From Streptomyces bottropensis ATCC 25435 (GTDB lineage: Bacteria; Actinomycetota; Actinomycetes; Streptomycetales; Streptomycetaceae), in contig NZ_KB911581.1 in the NCBI RefSeq assembly GCF_000383595.1, positions 6,345,519-6,409,518 of the forward strand: 64,000 nucleotides of DNA. The letters run 5' to 3'. The notes beneath the pieces are model-generated. The model was not told the DNA's origin. It saw only the letters and a list, made by a program, of their open reading frames with translations, and searched no databases. Shown in pieces: positions 15,334 through 22,661 of the stretch. The position numbers and the translations under genes were made by a program. Every line of letters begins with the position of its first letter. The stretch's first letter is position 1.

Positions 15334-18006
15334 CTAGCCGAGCCGCTCGATCGCCTCCCGTGCCTGCCGGGCCAGGCCGTCCGCGCCGCAGGACTCGGCC
15401 AGGGTCAGCCCCCGGTTGAGTTCGGACACCGAGCGGATGGCAGTGCCGTACTCGACGCGGGCCGCGGCGTGTTCGTAACAGGCGGGCGAGGCAGCCAGGT
15501 AGGTGACTGCCTGGGTGTAGAGGGAGACCGCGGTCCGGCCGGTGGCGAGAGCCGCCTCGACGCGGAGTGCCTCACCGATGGCCGTGTCCGTGCCGAAGCG
15601 TTCGGCACGGCGGCGGACGGTCGCGGCGAGTTCGGCGGCGCGGCGCGGGTCCTCGGTGGCGAGGGCCCGGGCGAGGGCTCCGCCCCACGTGGCCGAGACG
15701 GGGTTGAAGTGGCCCCGGGCGGCCGTCGCCTTCTCGGCTGCCTCCAGTTCGTTGATGCCGTCCTTGGTGCGGCCGACGGCGAGGAGCAGCCGCCCCCGTA
15801 CGGAGCGCGGTTCGGGCAGGACGATGGTGGACGGGTACGGCGGGGCGAAGTTGTACTGCTCGGCGACCTGCCAGGCCTCCTCGACGTGACCGCGGACGAG
15901 GAGCGTGTCGACGAGGTTGCAGGTCGTGCTCCAGTACAGGGGCAGTCCGCGACCGACCCGCTCGGCGAGCACCAGCGACTTGCGCAGGGAGGCTTCCGCG
16001 TCCTTGAGGCGGCCCCGCATACGGTGTCCGAGCCCGACATAGGCATGGGCCAGGGCCAGATGGCCGCCGCTCCATCCGTCGGACTCGTAGGTGCGCAGCG
16101 CCTCCGTGTACAGGCTCTCCGCGCGGTCGAGCCGGTCGGCGTAGGCGTACGCGGTGGCCAGCATCAGCAAAAGTTCGATGCCCCACTCGGAGTCGGTCCA
16201 GCCGAGTCCGGGCGCGAGGCGGCCGTTGACGAGCGCGCGGTCGCACAGTTCGACCACCTCTTCGGCGTTCTCGCCTCGTGTCATGGCGTCGAAGCCGCGC
16301 AGGATGAGCAGCGCCCGCTCGGAGTTGTCGCGGCCCGTACAGGTCGCGGCAATTGCGGCGAGCTCCTGGGAGTGCGTGGGAGGAAGCTCCTCGCCGGCGT
16401 GGACGCCCTCCCACATGTACCGCGCGGCCTGGAGCCGCATCCGCGCCGGTCCCGGCTCCAGTCGGGCGATCTCCGCGTCGACCGTACGGACGGCTTCGTC
16501 CAACTGGTCGCTGTGCACCAGTACCTGGGACAGGCGGAAGACCGCGTCGACGCGTTCGGTGCTGTCGAGTCCCGGTTCGGCGAGTGCCGAGCGGAGGTAG
16601 GCGACGGTGGTGGCGGGCGAGGTGAGCAGCGTGGCGCAGCCCAGTTCGTAGAGCACCTGGACCCGGACGTCCGGCAGGGGCGGCTCCTTCAGGGCTCGCT
16701 CAAGACAGCGGCGGGCGGCGTCCGGAGCACCCACGGCCAGGTGTTCCGTCGCGGCGGCCCGCAGTTGCTCGACCAGATCGGCCTCGCCGTCCGGATGGAC
16801 TTCGATGAGGTGGCGGGAGGCCGCCGCGGCACCGCGTCCGGACTCGGTGACGGCTGTCGCGGCGACGCCGTGGAACGCGGTCCGGATGCCGGGCGGGATC
16901 GAGTCGTAGACAGCGGTGGCGATCAGCGGATGCACGAACTCCAGGTCTCCGTCGTCCACCTGACGGTTGGCCGGATCGGGCTCGGTGAGTATGCGGGCGG
17001 AGGTCAGCAGCTCGGCGCACAGCTTCGCCTTGGACCGGGGCAGGCTGGCGAGGCGCGCCACGATGTCCACGGTGATGCCGGTGTGGAGGATGGCCGCCGC
17101 CCAGGCGAAACGGGTGGCCTCGACCCCGAGTTCCTCGAGTCGGGCGACGAGCCCGTGGCCCCGCGCGGAGCGGTTCAGGGCGCGCAGTTCGGCGGCCGAG
17201 TCCTCGACCGGTTCCAGTCCGCTGTCCTTCACCTTGGCGAGGAGCTCCACGGTGTTGTACGCGTTGCCGCCGGTGACCGCCCACACCTCGCGGCAGAAGG
17301 GATCGTCGGCGTGCAGGCCGACCGTGGCACGGGTGAGCCCGGCGGTGGCTCCGGGGGTCAGTGCGCTGAGGGTGGTGACCGGCCGGGCCTTGGCGGCGAT
17401 CCGGGCGAGGTGCTCGGCCCGCTCGCCGGAGGCCTCGCCGGGCCGGTAGGCCACCACGACCAGTACGCACATCTCGGTCAGGCGGTCGGCCAGGGCGGAC
17501 AGCCACTGCAGGGTCTCCTGGTCGGCCCAGTGGAGGTCGTCGATCAGCAGGACGAGCGGCCACGCACGGCGCACGAGCCGGTTCACGGCGGCAACCAGGC
17601 CGTCGCACACCCCCTGCGGGTCGGCCTGACGCGCGGCCGGTTCCGCCAGGCCCAGTGCGGGTCCCGCGATGTCGTACCAGTCGCCCAGGTACTCGCGGGT
17701 CTCCTCTTCCATCAGTCCGAGCAGTCCGGGCTGAAGCAACTGGCGTACGACGTTGAAGGGGACGGACGTGATGGTCTCGCCGCCGCGTGCGTACCAGGCC
17801 GTGCAGCCCCGCTCCTCGGCGATCCTGCGGGCCTCGGTGAGGAGGGCGGTCTTGCCGACACCGGCCTCGCCGTTGAAGACCAGGACGCCACCGGGAGAAG
17901 CCTGGTCGACGCGCAGTTCGTCGATCGCCTCCTTGATGGCGGTGATCTCCGCGTCGCGCTCCCACAGGGAGGCCGAGGCTGCCGCGTCGGACCGCGCCTC
18001 CGTCAT
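15334..18006 (-). CDS. LAL-type AAA ATPase/TPR protein lacking the LuxR DNA-binding domain
   Basis: 890 residues from ATG 18006, seven bases after GGGAGGT. The N-terminal STAND/AAA ATPase has Walker A GEAGVGKT (46-53) and Walker B LVLLIDDLHWAD. A long helical region of TPR-like repeats follows (about 480-860), for example LLMLATAYAYADRLDRAESL and LALAHAYVGLGHRMRGRLKD. Large LuxR-type ATPases (LAL family) normally end in a 60-residue LuxR helix-turn-helix; here the protein stops at ARQAREAIERLG, just where that domain should begin. The region downstream is only 37 bp to pcaL. It may therefore be a truncated regulator or a signalling ATPase that works through partners. The long open frame on the opposite strand is a GC-bias shadow. 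Confidence 0.85.
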   Translation of the reverse strand: MTEARSDAAASASLWERDAEITAIKEAIDELRVDQASPGGVLVFNGEAGVGKTALLTEARRIAEERGCTAWYARGGETITSVPFNVVRQLLQPGLLGLMEEETREYLGDWYDIAGPALGLAEPAARQADPQGVCDGLVAAVNRLVRRAWPLVLLIDDLHWADQETLQWLSALADRLTEMCVLVVVAYRPGEASGERAEHLARIAAKARPVTTLSALTPGATAGLTRATVGLHADDPFCREVWAVTGGNAYNTVELLAKVKDSGLEPVEDSAAELRALNRSARGHGLVARLEELGVEATRFAWAAAILHTGITVDIVARLASLPRSKAKLCAELLTSARILTEPDPANRQVDDGDLEFVHPLIATAVYDSIPPGIRTAFHGVAATAVTESGRGAAAASRHLIEVHPDGEADLVEQLRAAATEHLAVGAPDAARRCLERALKEPPLPDVRVQVLYELGCATLLTSPATTVAYLRSALAEPGLDSTERVDAVFRLSQVLVHSDQLDEAVRTVDAEIARLEPGPARMRLQAARYMWEGVHAGEELPPTHSQELAAIAATCTGRDNSERALLILRGFDAMTRGENAEEVVELCDRALVNGRLAPGLGWTDSEWGIELLLMLATAYAYADRLDRAESLYTEALRTYESDGWSGGHLALAHAYVGLGHRMRGRLKDAEASLRKSLVLAERVGRGLPLYWSTTCNLVDTLLVRGHVEEAWQVAEQYNFAPPYPSTIVLPEPRSVRGRLLLAVGRTKDGINELEAAEKATAARGHFNPVSATWGGALARALATEDPRRAAELAATVRRRAERFGTDTAIGEALRVEAALATGRTAVSLYTQAVTYLAASPACYEHAAARVEYGTAIRSVSELNRGLTLAESCGADGLARQAREAIERLG

Positions 18007-18677
18007 CCCGCTACCTCCCCAGGTCGCCCGAACGATGCACAGGTCATTGAGCGTAGCCCTCTGCATGGCGAAGTGGAGGCGGGTCCGGGCACGTATTGCC
18101 GAGTCGGGTGACATCGGGCGGCCGACGGACGACGCATCCGGCCGCCCACCTGTGGCGTTGAAGGTGATCGAAAGTCAACTGCCCGTGCTCAGAGGCTTAT
18201 TTTCCCGGTTCCTCGAAGTAGGTGGGTCCGCACTCCTGTCGGAGACGGAACGGCCGCATCCGCCCCAGTCCGCCCCACCCCCCACCCCGTGCCGGCGTGG
18301 CCGGCGCGCAGGCCCTGCTCGCGGGCTCGGTGGGGCGGCAGGCTCGGCGACCGGGTGGGACGCCGCCCGGTGCTGATCCTGGTGATCACCCCGAAGACCG
18401 TGGCGACGACGTCACGGTGGCGCCGGAGCTGCTGGGCTGTGCCGGGGGTCGCCGCGCTGCGGTCTCCCTCCTGCCCTCCGCGGAGCTGGAGTCGTGGGGA
18501 GGGCGGCTGCCGTTCCGATCGGGGACGCCACTGCCCGATCGTGCAGTTGGCGTCCAAATCATCTGGTTAGTGAAGGAAACAGGCGATCAGTGCGGGAATT
18601 GGCCGACCGGGGCAGGAAATCGGCCCGCGGGCGCGCCGATAGGCGTCCCCTCTCATCCGGTTTTCACTCCGGCCTCA
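18007..18677. other. Non-coding gap between the LAL-type gene and the DUF2510 gene
   Basis: About 670 bp without a convincing gene. The part next to 18006 should hold the LAL-type promoter. In one forward frame around 18330-18390 a short stretch reads GGRLGDRVGRRPVLILV, which resembles the cytoplasmic loop motif of MFS transporters. No start, membrane helices or continuation support a gene, so at most it is an old remnant. The stretch near 18540-18620 is relatively AT-rich and may be regulatory. Confidence 0.4.
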
Positions 18678-18683
18678 TACGGT
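18678..18683 (+). promoter_or_regulatory. Candidate -10 element giving leaderless DUF2510 mRNA
   Basis: TACGGT lies six bases before the ATG at 18690, so transcription would start at or next to the start codon. There is no Shine-Dalgarno sequence. No clear -35 is seen. Leaderless mRNAs are common in Streptomyces. Confidence 0.35.
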
Positions 18684-18689
18684 TGCACC

Positions 18690-19751
18690 ATGACGCAGGC
18701 AACTCCTCCCGGCTGGTACCCCGACCCCGGCCAGACAAGTGACGCGCCCGCCACCGAGCGCTGGTGGGACGGCAAGGCGTGGACGGACCAGATCCGGCCC
18801 GTGGGCTCGGCCGCGGGGTTCGGGCCTCCGGCCTATTCGCCAGGTGGCGGGCCGTACCCGCCGGGTGCGGGACCGTACCCGGCGGCGGCCGGCTCCTACC
18901 CGTCGGCGGCCGGGGGGTACCCGGGGTATCCCGGGTACCCGGCGCCCGCCCCCCGGCGGGGCCTCCGTATCGGGATAGCCGTCGCCGTGGCGGCCGCGGT
19001 GCTGGTCAGCATCGGAGTGGGGGTGTACGCGCTGGCCGGCGACGACGGTGGCAGCGAGGGCAGTACGACGTCCCAGGGCTCCGGCGGGCAGAACGGCCGG
19101 GGCGACGACGGCGGCGGTGACGACGGCGGCCGGGGCGGACCCGGTGGGTCCGGCGGGTCGGACGGCCGGACCCCCGGGCCGGACGGCTCCGGGCAGCCCC
19201 CGCAGGTCGAGGACGGGTACGCCACCGACACGACCAGCGGCATCAGCCTCCCCGTGCCCGAGGGCTGGCTCGGCGGGCCCCTGCAGTCCGGTGCGCAGGT
19301 GACGACGGAGGCGTCGTACAAGTGCCCGGCCGACGCCACCAAGACCTGCACCCGCGGCGGCGCCTACTCCTCGCCCGCCGAACTGCTGAAACTGAAGGCC
19401 ACCACGGCCGAGGCGGCGGCCAAGGAGGACATCTCCCAGGCCGCCGAGGACGCCTACGGCACCGAGGGCTACGGGAAGATCACCTCCCACCAGGAGCTGG
19501 CGTCCAAGGCGGTGACCGTGGCCGGCGAGAAGGGGTACTACGTCCGCTGGAAGGTGGTCACGGGCAAGGGCGACGACGGCTATGTCGAGTCGCTGGCCTT
19601 CCCCTCCCCGGCCGACTCCGCCCGGCTCGTCGTGGTCCGCTTCGGCGTGGACGTGAGCGACAAGGCACCCAAGCAGTCGGTCATCGACGAGATCACCAAG
19701 GGCATCAAGAAGGCGTCGATCAGCGGGGGCGGCAGCGGTCAGGGCGTGTGA
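18690..19751 (+). CDS. DUF2510 domain single-pass membrane protein
   Basis: 353 residues. The N-terminus holds the short DUF2510 motif (GWYPDPGQ ... RWWDGKAWTDQ). A Pro/Gly/Tyr-rich cytosolic linker with repeated GPYPPGA, GSYPSAA and GYPGYPG units follows. One membrane helix (about 94-117, GIAVAVAAAVLVSIGVGVYA) and a very Gly/Asp-rich extracytoplasmic linker come next. The C-terminal domain (about 180-345) lies outside the cell and begins SGISLPVPEGWLGG; it resembles PsbP/lipoprotein-like folds seen in similar actinobacterial proteins. Function unknown. It is probably translated from a leaderless message. It converges on the TetR gene with a strong hairpin between. Confidence 0.85.
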   Translation: MTQATPPGWYPDPGQTSDAPATERWWDGKAWTDQIRPVGSAAGFGPPAYSPGGGPYPPGAGPYPAAAGSYPSAAGGYPGYPGYPAPAPRRGLRIGIAVAVAAAVLVSIGVGVYALAGDDGGSEGSTTSQGSGGQNGRGDDGGGDDGGRGGPGGSGGSDGRTPGPDGSGQPPQVEDGYATDTTSGISLPVPEGWLGGPLQSGAQVTTEASYKCPADATKTCTRGGAYSSPAELLKLKATTAEAAAKEDISQAAEDAYGTEGYGKITSHQELASKAVTVAGEKGYYVRWKVVTGKGDDGYVESLAFPSPADSARLVVVRFGVDVSDKAPKQSVIDEITKGIKKASISGGGSGQGV

Positions 19752-19820
19752 TTCTTCGCACCCCCACGCCCACCCCCGCACCCACCCCGTGCCACGCTCC
19801 GTCCGCCGGGCGGAGAAGGC

Positions 19821-19865
19821 GGCCGGGCGGGGTTCCTCTCCGCTCCAGAGGAACCCCACCCGGCC
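19821..19865. terminator. Bidirectional hairpin terminator between DUF2510 and tetR
   Basis: Arms of 19 bases (19821-19839 and 19847-19865) pair with one mismatch around a seven-base loop. It lies between two convergent genes and has no T-tract, as is common in streptomycetes. Confidence 0.7.
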
Positions 19866-19946
19866 GGGGTGCGCGCCGCCCCCGTCCCCACGGTGCGGCG
19901 CGATCAGGTCGTCGTCCGGATCGGTGCCAGGACGGCGGCCTGAGTC

Positions 19947-20561
19947 TCAGGCGAGGCCGAGCGTGGGCAGCACGGCGGCCTCCATGAACTTGATGATGTA
20001 CGTCTCGTCCGCCTCCTGGCCGTCCAGGACCGGGCGTGCCCGCAGGACGCCGAAGATCTGCGCCGGGACGAACTCCAGCGCCGGATGGTCCGCGGCGACC
20101 TCGCCCCGGGCCACCCCCCGGGCGATCATCGTGCGGAGCGCGTCGATCTCCGGCTCCACCAGCGCGTCCCGCAGGGCGGTCCGCAACTCGTCGTCCTGCA
20201 CGGCGGCGTGGCCGAGCGCCTGGAACAGCCGCCCCTCCAGCACATAGCCCGCTCCCGCGTGCCGGGCGACCTCGCGCAGGTCGCCCGCGAGGGTGCCGGT
20301 GTCGATCCCGGCGAAGCGGACACTGCGGCGCGCGCGCAGCGCGGCCGCCACGAACTGCGGCTTCGTTCTCCACTGGCGGTAGAGCGTCGACTTGCTGCAC
20401 CGCGTGGTCGCGGCGACGCCCTCCATGGTCACCGAGTCGTAGCCGCACTCGCGGACCTGTTCGAGCACAGCGTCGAAGAACTCCTGCTCACGCTCGGGTG
20501 TGAGTTTGGAGCGGCGCGAGGCTACGGCCGTCTCCGGCCCCTCCGCTGCCTGCGACGTCAT
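19947..20561 (-). CDS. TetR family transcriptional repressor
   Basis: 204 residues from ATG 20561 with GAAGGAG nine bases upstream. The N-terminal helix-turn-helix reads VTMEGVAATTRCSKSTLYRQW with FVAAALRAR after it. The C-terminal ligand domain has the LFQALGHAA and RALRD-type helices of TetR_C members. It is divergent from the PAP2/DMT pair. The intervening 230 bp is dominated by a seven-copy 16-bp repeat that I read as its operator cluster, so autoregulation and control of the divergent pair are likely. The ligand is unknown; control of a membrane-lipid or transport function is suggested by the neighbours. Confidence 0.9.
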   Translation of the reverse strand: MTSQAAEGPETAVASRRSKLTPEREQEFFDAVLEQVRECGYDSVTMEGVAATTRCSKSTLYRQWRTKPQFVAAALRARRSVRFAGIDTGTLAGDLREVARHAGAGYVLEGRLFQALGHAAVQDDELRTALRDALVEPEIDALRTMIARGVARGEVAADHPALEFVPAQIFGVLRARPVLDGQEADETYIIKFMEAAVLPTLGLA

Positions 20562-20600
20562 GACTCGTGTCTCCTTCGGTCGTCCCCAGCCGAAAGGCCT

Positions 20601-20741
20601 GTCGATACGCCACTGTACCGGAACGCCGACGTATCGGTACAGTGCCGTATCGATACCCATCCGTTTCGGTACAGTGGCGTATCGGTACACTCTCGTATCG
20701 GTACTTACGCGTATCGGTACCACCGCGTATCGATCGTCCGT
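20601..20741. repeat. Seven-copy 16-bp tandem repeat plus one inverted copy (TetR operator array)
   Basis: Direct units of exactly 16 bases start at 20630, 20646, 20662, 20678, 20694, 20710 and 20726. The consensus is CGTATCGGTACNNNNN, with CAGTG or CACTC often in the variable part. An inverted copy (GATACGCCACTGTACCGG, 20603-20620) flanks the array on the tetR side. Units keep the CGTATCGGTAC half and vary in the last five bases. The position between divergent tetR and PAP2 genes suggests cooperative repressor binding. The variable part is too short for a CRISPR spacer. Confidence 0.85.
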
Positions 20742-20791
20742 ACCGCCAGGAGAAGCCAGCGCCACCGGCGCCGTCAGGGAAAGGGCCGGGG

Positions 20792-21592
20792 ATGGAATGC
20801 CACACCGAGCCTGTGGAGGAGCGGGCCGCCGCGACAGCGCGTCCGCCGCTCGTCCGTGAGTTCCTGCTCGTCGCAGGGCTCTTCCTCGTCTACAAGTTCG
20901 GCCGGACGCTGGCCGACGGCCACACCGCCGAGGCCTACCGCAACGCCCACCTCATGTGGGACTGGGAACGGCTCCTGCGTCTACCGGACGAGGGCTCCGT
21001 CCAGTCCGCGCTGCTGCACGGCGACACGCTGGTCCACCTGGCGAACGTCTACTACGCGACCGTCCACTTCCCGGCCACCGTGGCCTTCCTGGTCTGGCTG
21101 TACCTGCGGCGGCCCGCGCACTACGTCTGGGCGCGCCGGATCCTCACCGCCCTCACCGCCGCCGCCCTGCTGCTCCACCTCACGTTTCCGCTGGCCCCGC
21201 CGCGACTGCTGGACGTCGCCGGTCTCGTGGACACCGGACAGGTGTACGGGCCGACGGTCTACTCGGCGGCGCCTACGACCGATTCCCTGGCGAACCAGTT
21301 CGCGGCGATGCCCTCGCTGCACTTCGGCTGGGCGCTGATGGTGGCGATCGGCCTGATCGCCGCGACCCGCTCCCGGTGGCGCGTTCTGTGGCTGCTGCAC
21401 CCGCTGGTGACCCTGGTCGTCATAGTCGGCACCGCCAACCACTACTGGCTGGACGCGATCGTGGCGGGCACCTTGCTGGCCGCCGCCCTCGCCGTGATCC
21501 CCCTGCCGCACCGGACGGTCACCACCGCCGGGCAGCACTCAAAGTCCCTCGCTCCGGTCGAGGAGCCCGTCCTGGTGGGAGCGGGCCGATGA
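20792..21592 (+). CDS. PAP2 / inositolphosphotransferase-type membrane protein
   Basis: 266 residues from ATG 20792. Upstream codons in the same frame run through the repeat array and are not taken as coding. Five or six membrane helices are visible. The PAP2 phosphatase motifs are present as FAAMPSLHFGWAL (the S..H motif) and GTANHYWLDAIVAG (the H...D motif), in the arrangement of the inositolphosphotransferase/IPC-synthase-like branch. An LADGHTAEAYRNAHLMWDWE segment precedes the core, also typical of that branch. It should act on lipid phosphates or phosphodiesters at the membrane. The next gene overlaps by four bases (ATGA). Confidence 0.85.
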   Translation: MECHTEPVEERAAATARPPLVREFLLVAGLFLVYKFGRTLADGHTAEAYRNAHLMWDWERLLRLPDEGSVQSALLHGDTLVHLANVYYATVHFPATVAFLVWLYLRRPAHYVWARRILTALTAAALLLHLTFPLAPPRLLDVAGLVDTGQVYGPTVYSAAPTTDSLANQFAAMPSLHFGWALMVAIGLIAATRSRWRVLWLLHPLVTLVVIVGTANHYWLDAIVAGTLLAAALAVIPLPHRTVTTAGQHSKSLAPVEEPVLVGAGR

Positions 21593-22548
21593 ACGCCACC
21601 CTGGTCGCCGTCGCCCTGTCCCTCGTCTCGGCCGTCGCCTACGCGGCCGCCGCCGTGGCGCAGGAGAGGCTCGCCTCCCGGGGCGCCGCCACGGGCGTCG
21701 GGCGGATGCTCGCCAGCGGTGCCTGGTGGGCCTCGGTGGCGCTCAACGCGGGCGCCGCGCTGCTGCACGTCGTGGCCCTCAAGTACGGCCCCCTCACCGT
21801 GGTCCAGCCCCTGGGCGCGCTCACCCTCGTGGCGGCGGTGCCGCTCGGGGCCCGGCTGGCCGGACGCCGGGTCACCGCGACGGAGTGGCGCGGCACGGCC
21901 CTCACGCTGGCGGGACTCGCCGCGATCCTGATCGCCGCGTCCGGGCCCGCCCCCGACGACGTGCTGAGCGTCCCGGAGGCCGTCGCCGTGGCCGGCGCGA
22001 CCGCCGCCCTCATCGGCTTCCTCTCCCGTCCGGGCACCAGGCCCGGACTGCGCCACGCCGGCGCGTCCGGCATGGCTTCGGGCGTCGCCTCGGCGCTCAC
22101 CCAGACCGTCACGGTCGCCGCCACCGACCGCTCCGGCTCCCTCCTCGACGCCGAGGTCGTCGTGGTGGCCCTCCTGGTCGCCACGTTCGCGGTCGGCGGC
22201 CTGCTGCTGTCCCAGACGGCGTACCGAGGGGGTCTGGGCGGGCCCCTCGCGGTCGTGACCCTGGCGAACCCCCTGGCCGCCGCCATGATCGGCCTCACCC
22301 TCCTCGGCGAGGGCCTGCGGGGCGGCGTCGCCGGGGTGTCGCTCGCCGTCGCGGGAGCGGCACTCGCGGCGCGGGGCGTGGTGCTGCTGACCCGGGTGAC
22401 CGGGCAGGCCGAGGTCCGGCCGACGGACCCCGCGCCCGTGGACGAGGACCACCCGGTCGCGGCCGTACTGGCCCTGGAACCCCACCGCGCCCCGGCGGAA
22501 CCGTCCCTGCTCCCCCGCACGGTGCCCGGGCACCTCACTCCCCTCTGA
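21589..22548 (+). CDS. DMT (EamA-like) family transporter
   Basis: 319 residues, starting with the ATG that overlaps the PAP2 stop. Ten hydrophobic segments arranged as two EamA-like halves, with the conserved ALKYGPLTVVQPLGALTLV end of the first half and VVTLANPLAAAMIGLTLLGE in the second. The C-terminal 50 residues are polar and proline-rich. Family members move small metabolites or act as magnesium/drug-type exporters; the substrate is unknown. Co-translation with the PAP2 protein and a shared repeat-rich promoter suggest joint function in envelope lipid or metabolite handling. Confidence 0.87.
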   Translation: MNATLVAVALSLVSAVAYAAAAVAQERLASRGAATGVGRMLASGAWWASVALNAGAALLHVVALKYGPLTVVQPLGALTLVAAVPLGARLAGRRVTATEWRGTALTLAGLAAILIAASGPAPDDVLSVPEAVAVAGATAALIGFLSRPGTRPGLRHAGASGMASGVASALTQTVTVAATDRSGSLLDAEVVVVALLVATFAVGGLLLSQTAYRGGLGGPLAVVTLANPLAAAMIGLTLLGEGLRGGVAGVSLAVAGAALAARGVVLLTRVTGQAEVRPTDPAPVDEDHPVAAVLALEPHRAPAEPSLLPRTVPGHLTPL

Positions 22549-22627
22549 AGCGGACGGGGAGGAGGCGCCCCGGCGACCACCGACACACCAGCGCACACCG
22601 AGACACCGGCACCCACCGGCGACCACC

Positions 22628-22657
22628 GGCGCCGCCCGGGAGCTACCGGGCGGCGCC
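22628..22657. terminator. Hairpin terminator between DMT and phospholipase C genes
   Basis: Perfect 12-base arms GGCGCCGCCCGG and CCGGGCGGCGCC around the six-base loop GAGCTA. It lies between convergent genes and probably serves both. Confidence 0.75.
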
Positions 22658-22661
22658 CCGC

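Noticed and set aside
15469..18111. Plus-strand open frame of 880 codons opposite the LAL-type ATPase gene
   Set aside because: The minus strand has Walker motifs, TPR-like repeats and a ribosome site. The plus frame is low-complexity and without recognisable folds.
18289..18570. Short forward frame with GGRLGDRVGRRPVLILV, resembling an MFS loop
   Set aside because: No membrane helices, no ribosome site and no continuation on either side. It may be an ancient remnant, but there is too little to call a pseudogene.
20601..20741. CRISPR array
   Set aside because: Units are contiguous 16-mers with only five variable bases, no spacers of CRISPR length and no cas genes nearby.
20567..20791. N-terminal extension of the PAP2 protein through the repeat array
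   Set aside because: It would give a repetitive RIGTVPYRY-type leader without export features, and it begins close to the tetR start. ATG 20792 gives a normal family length.
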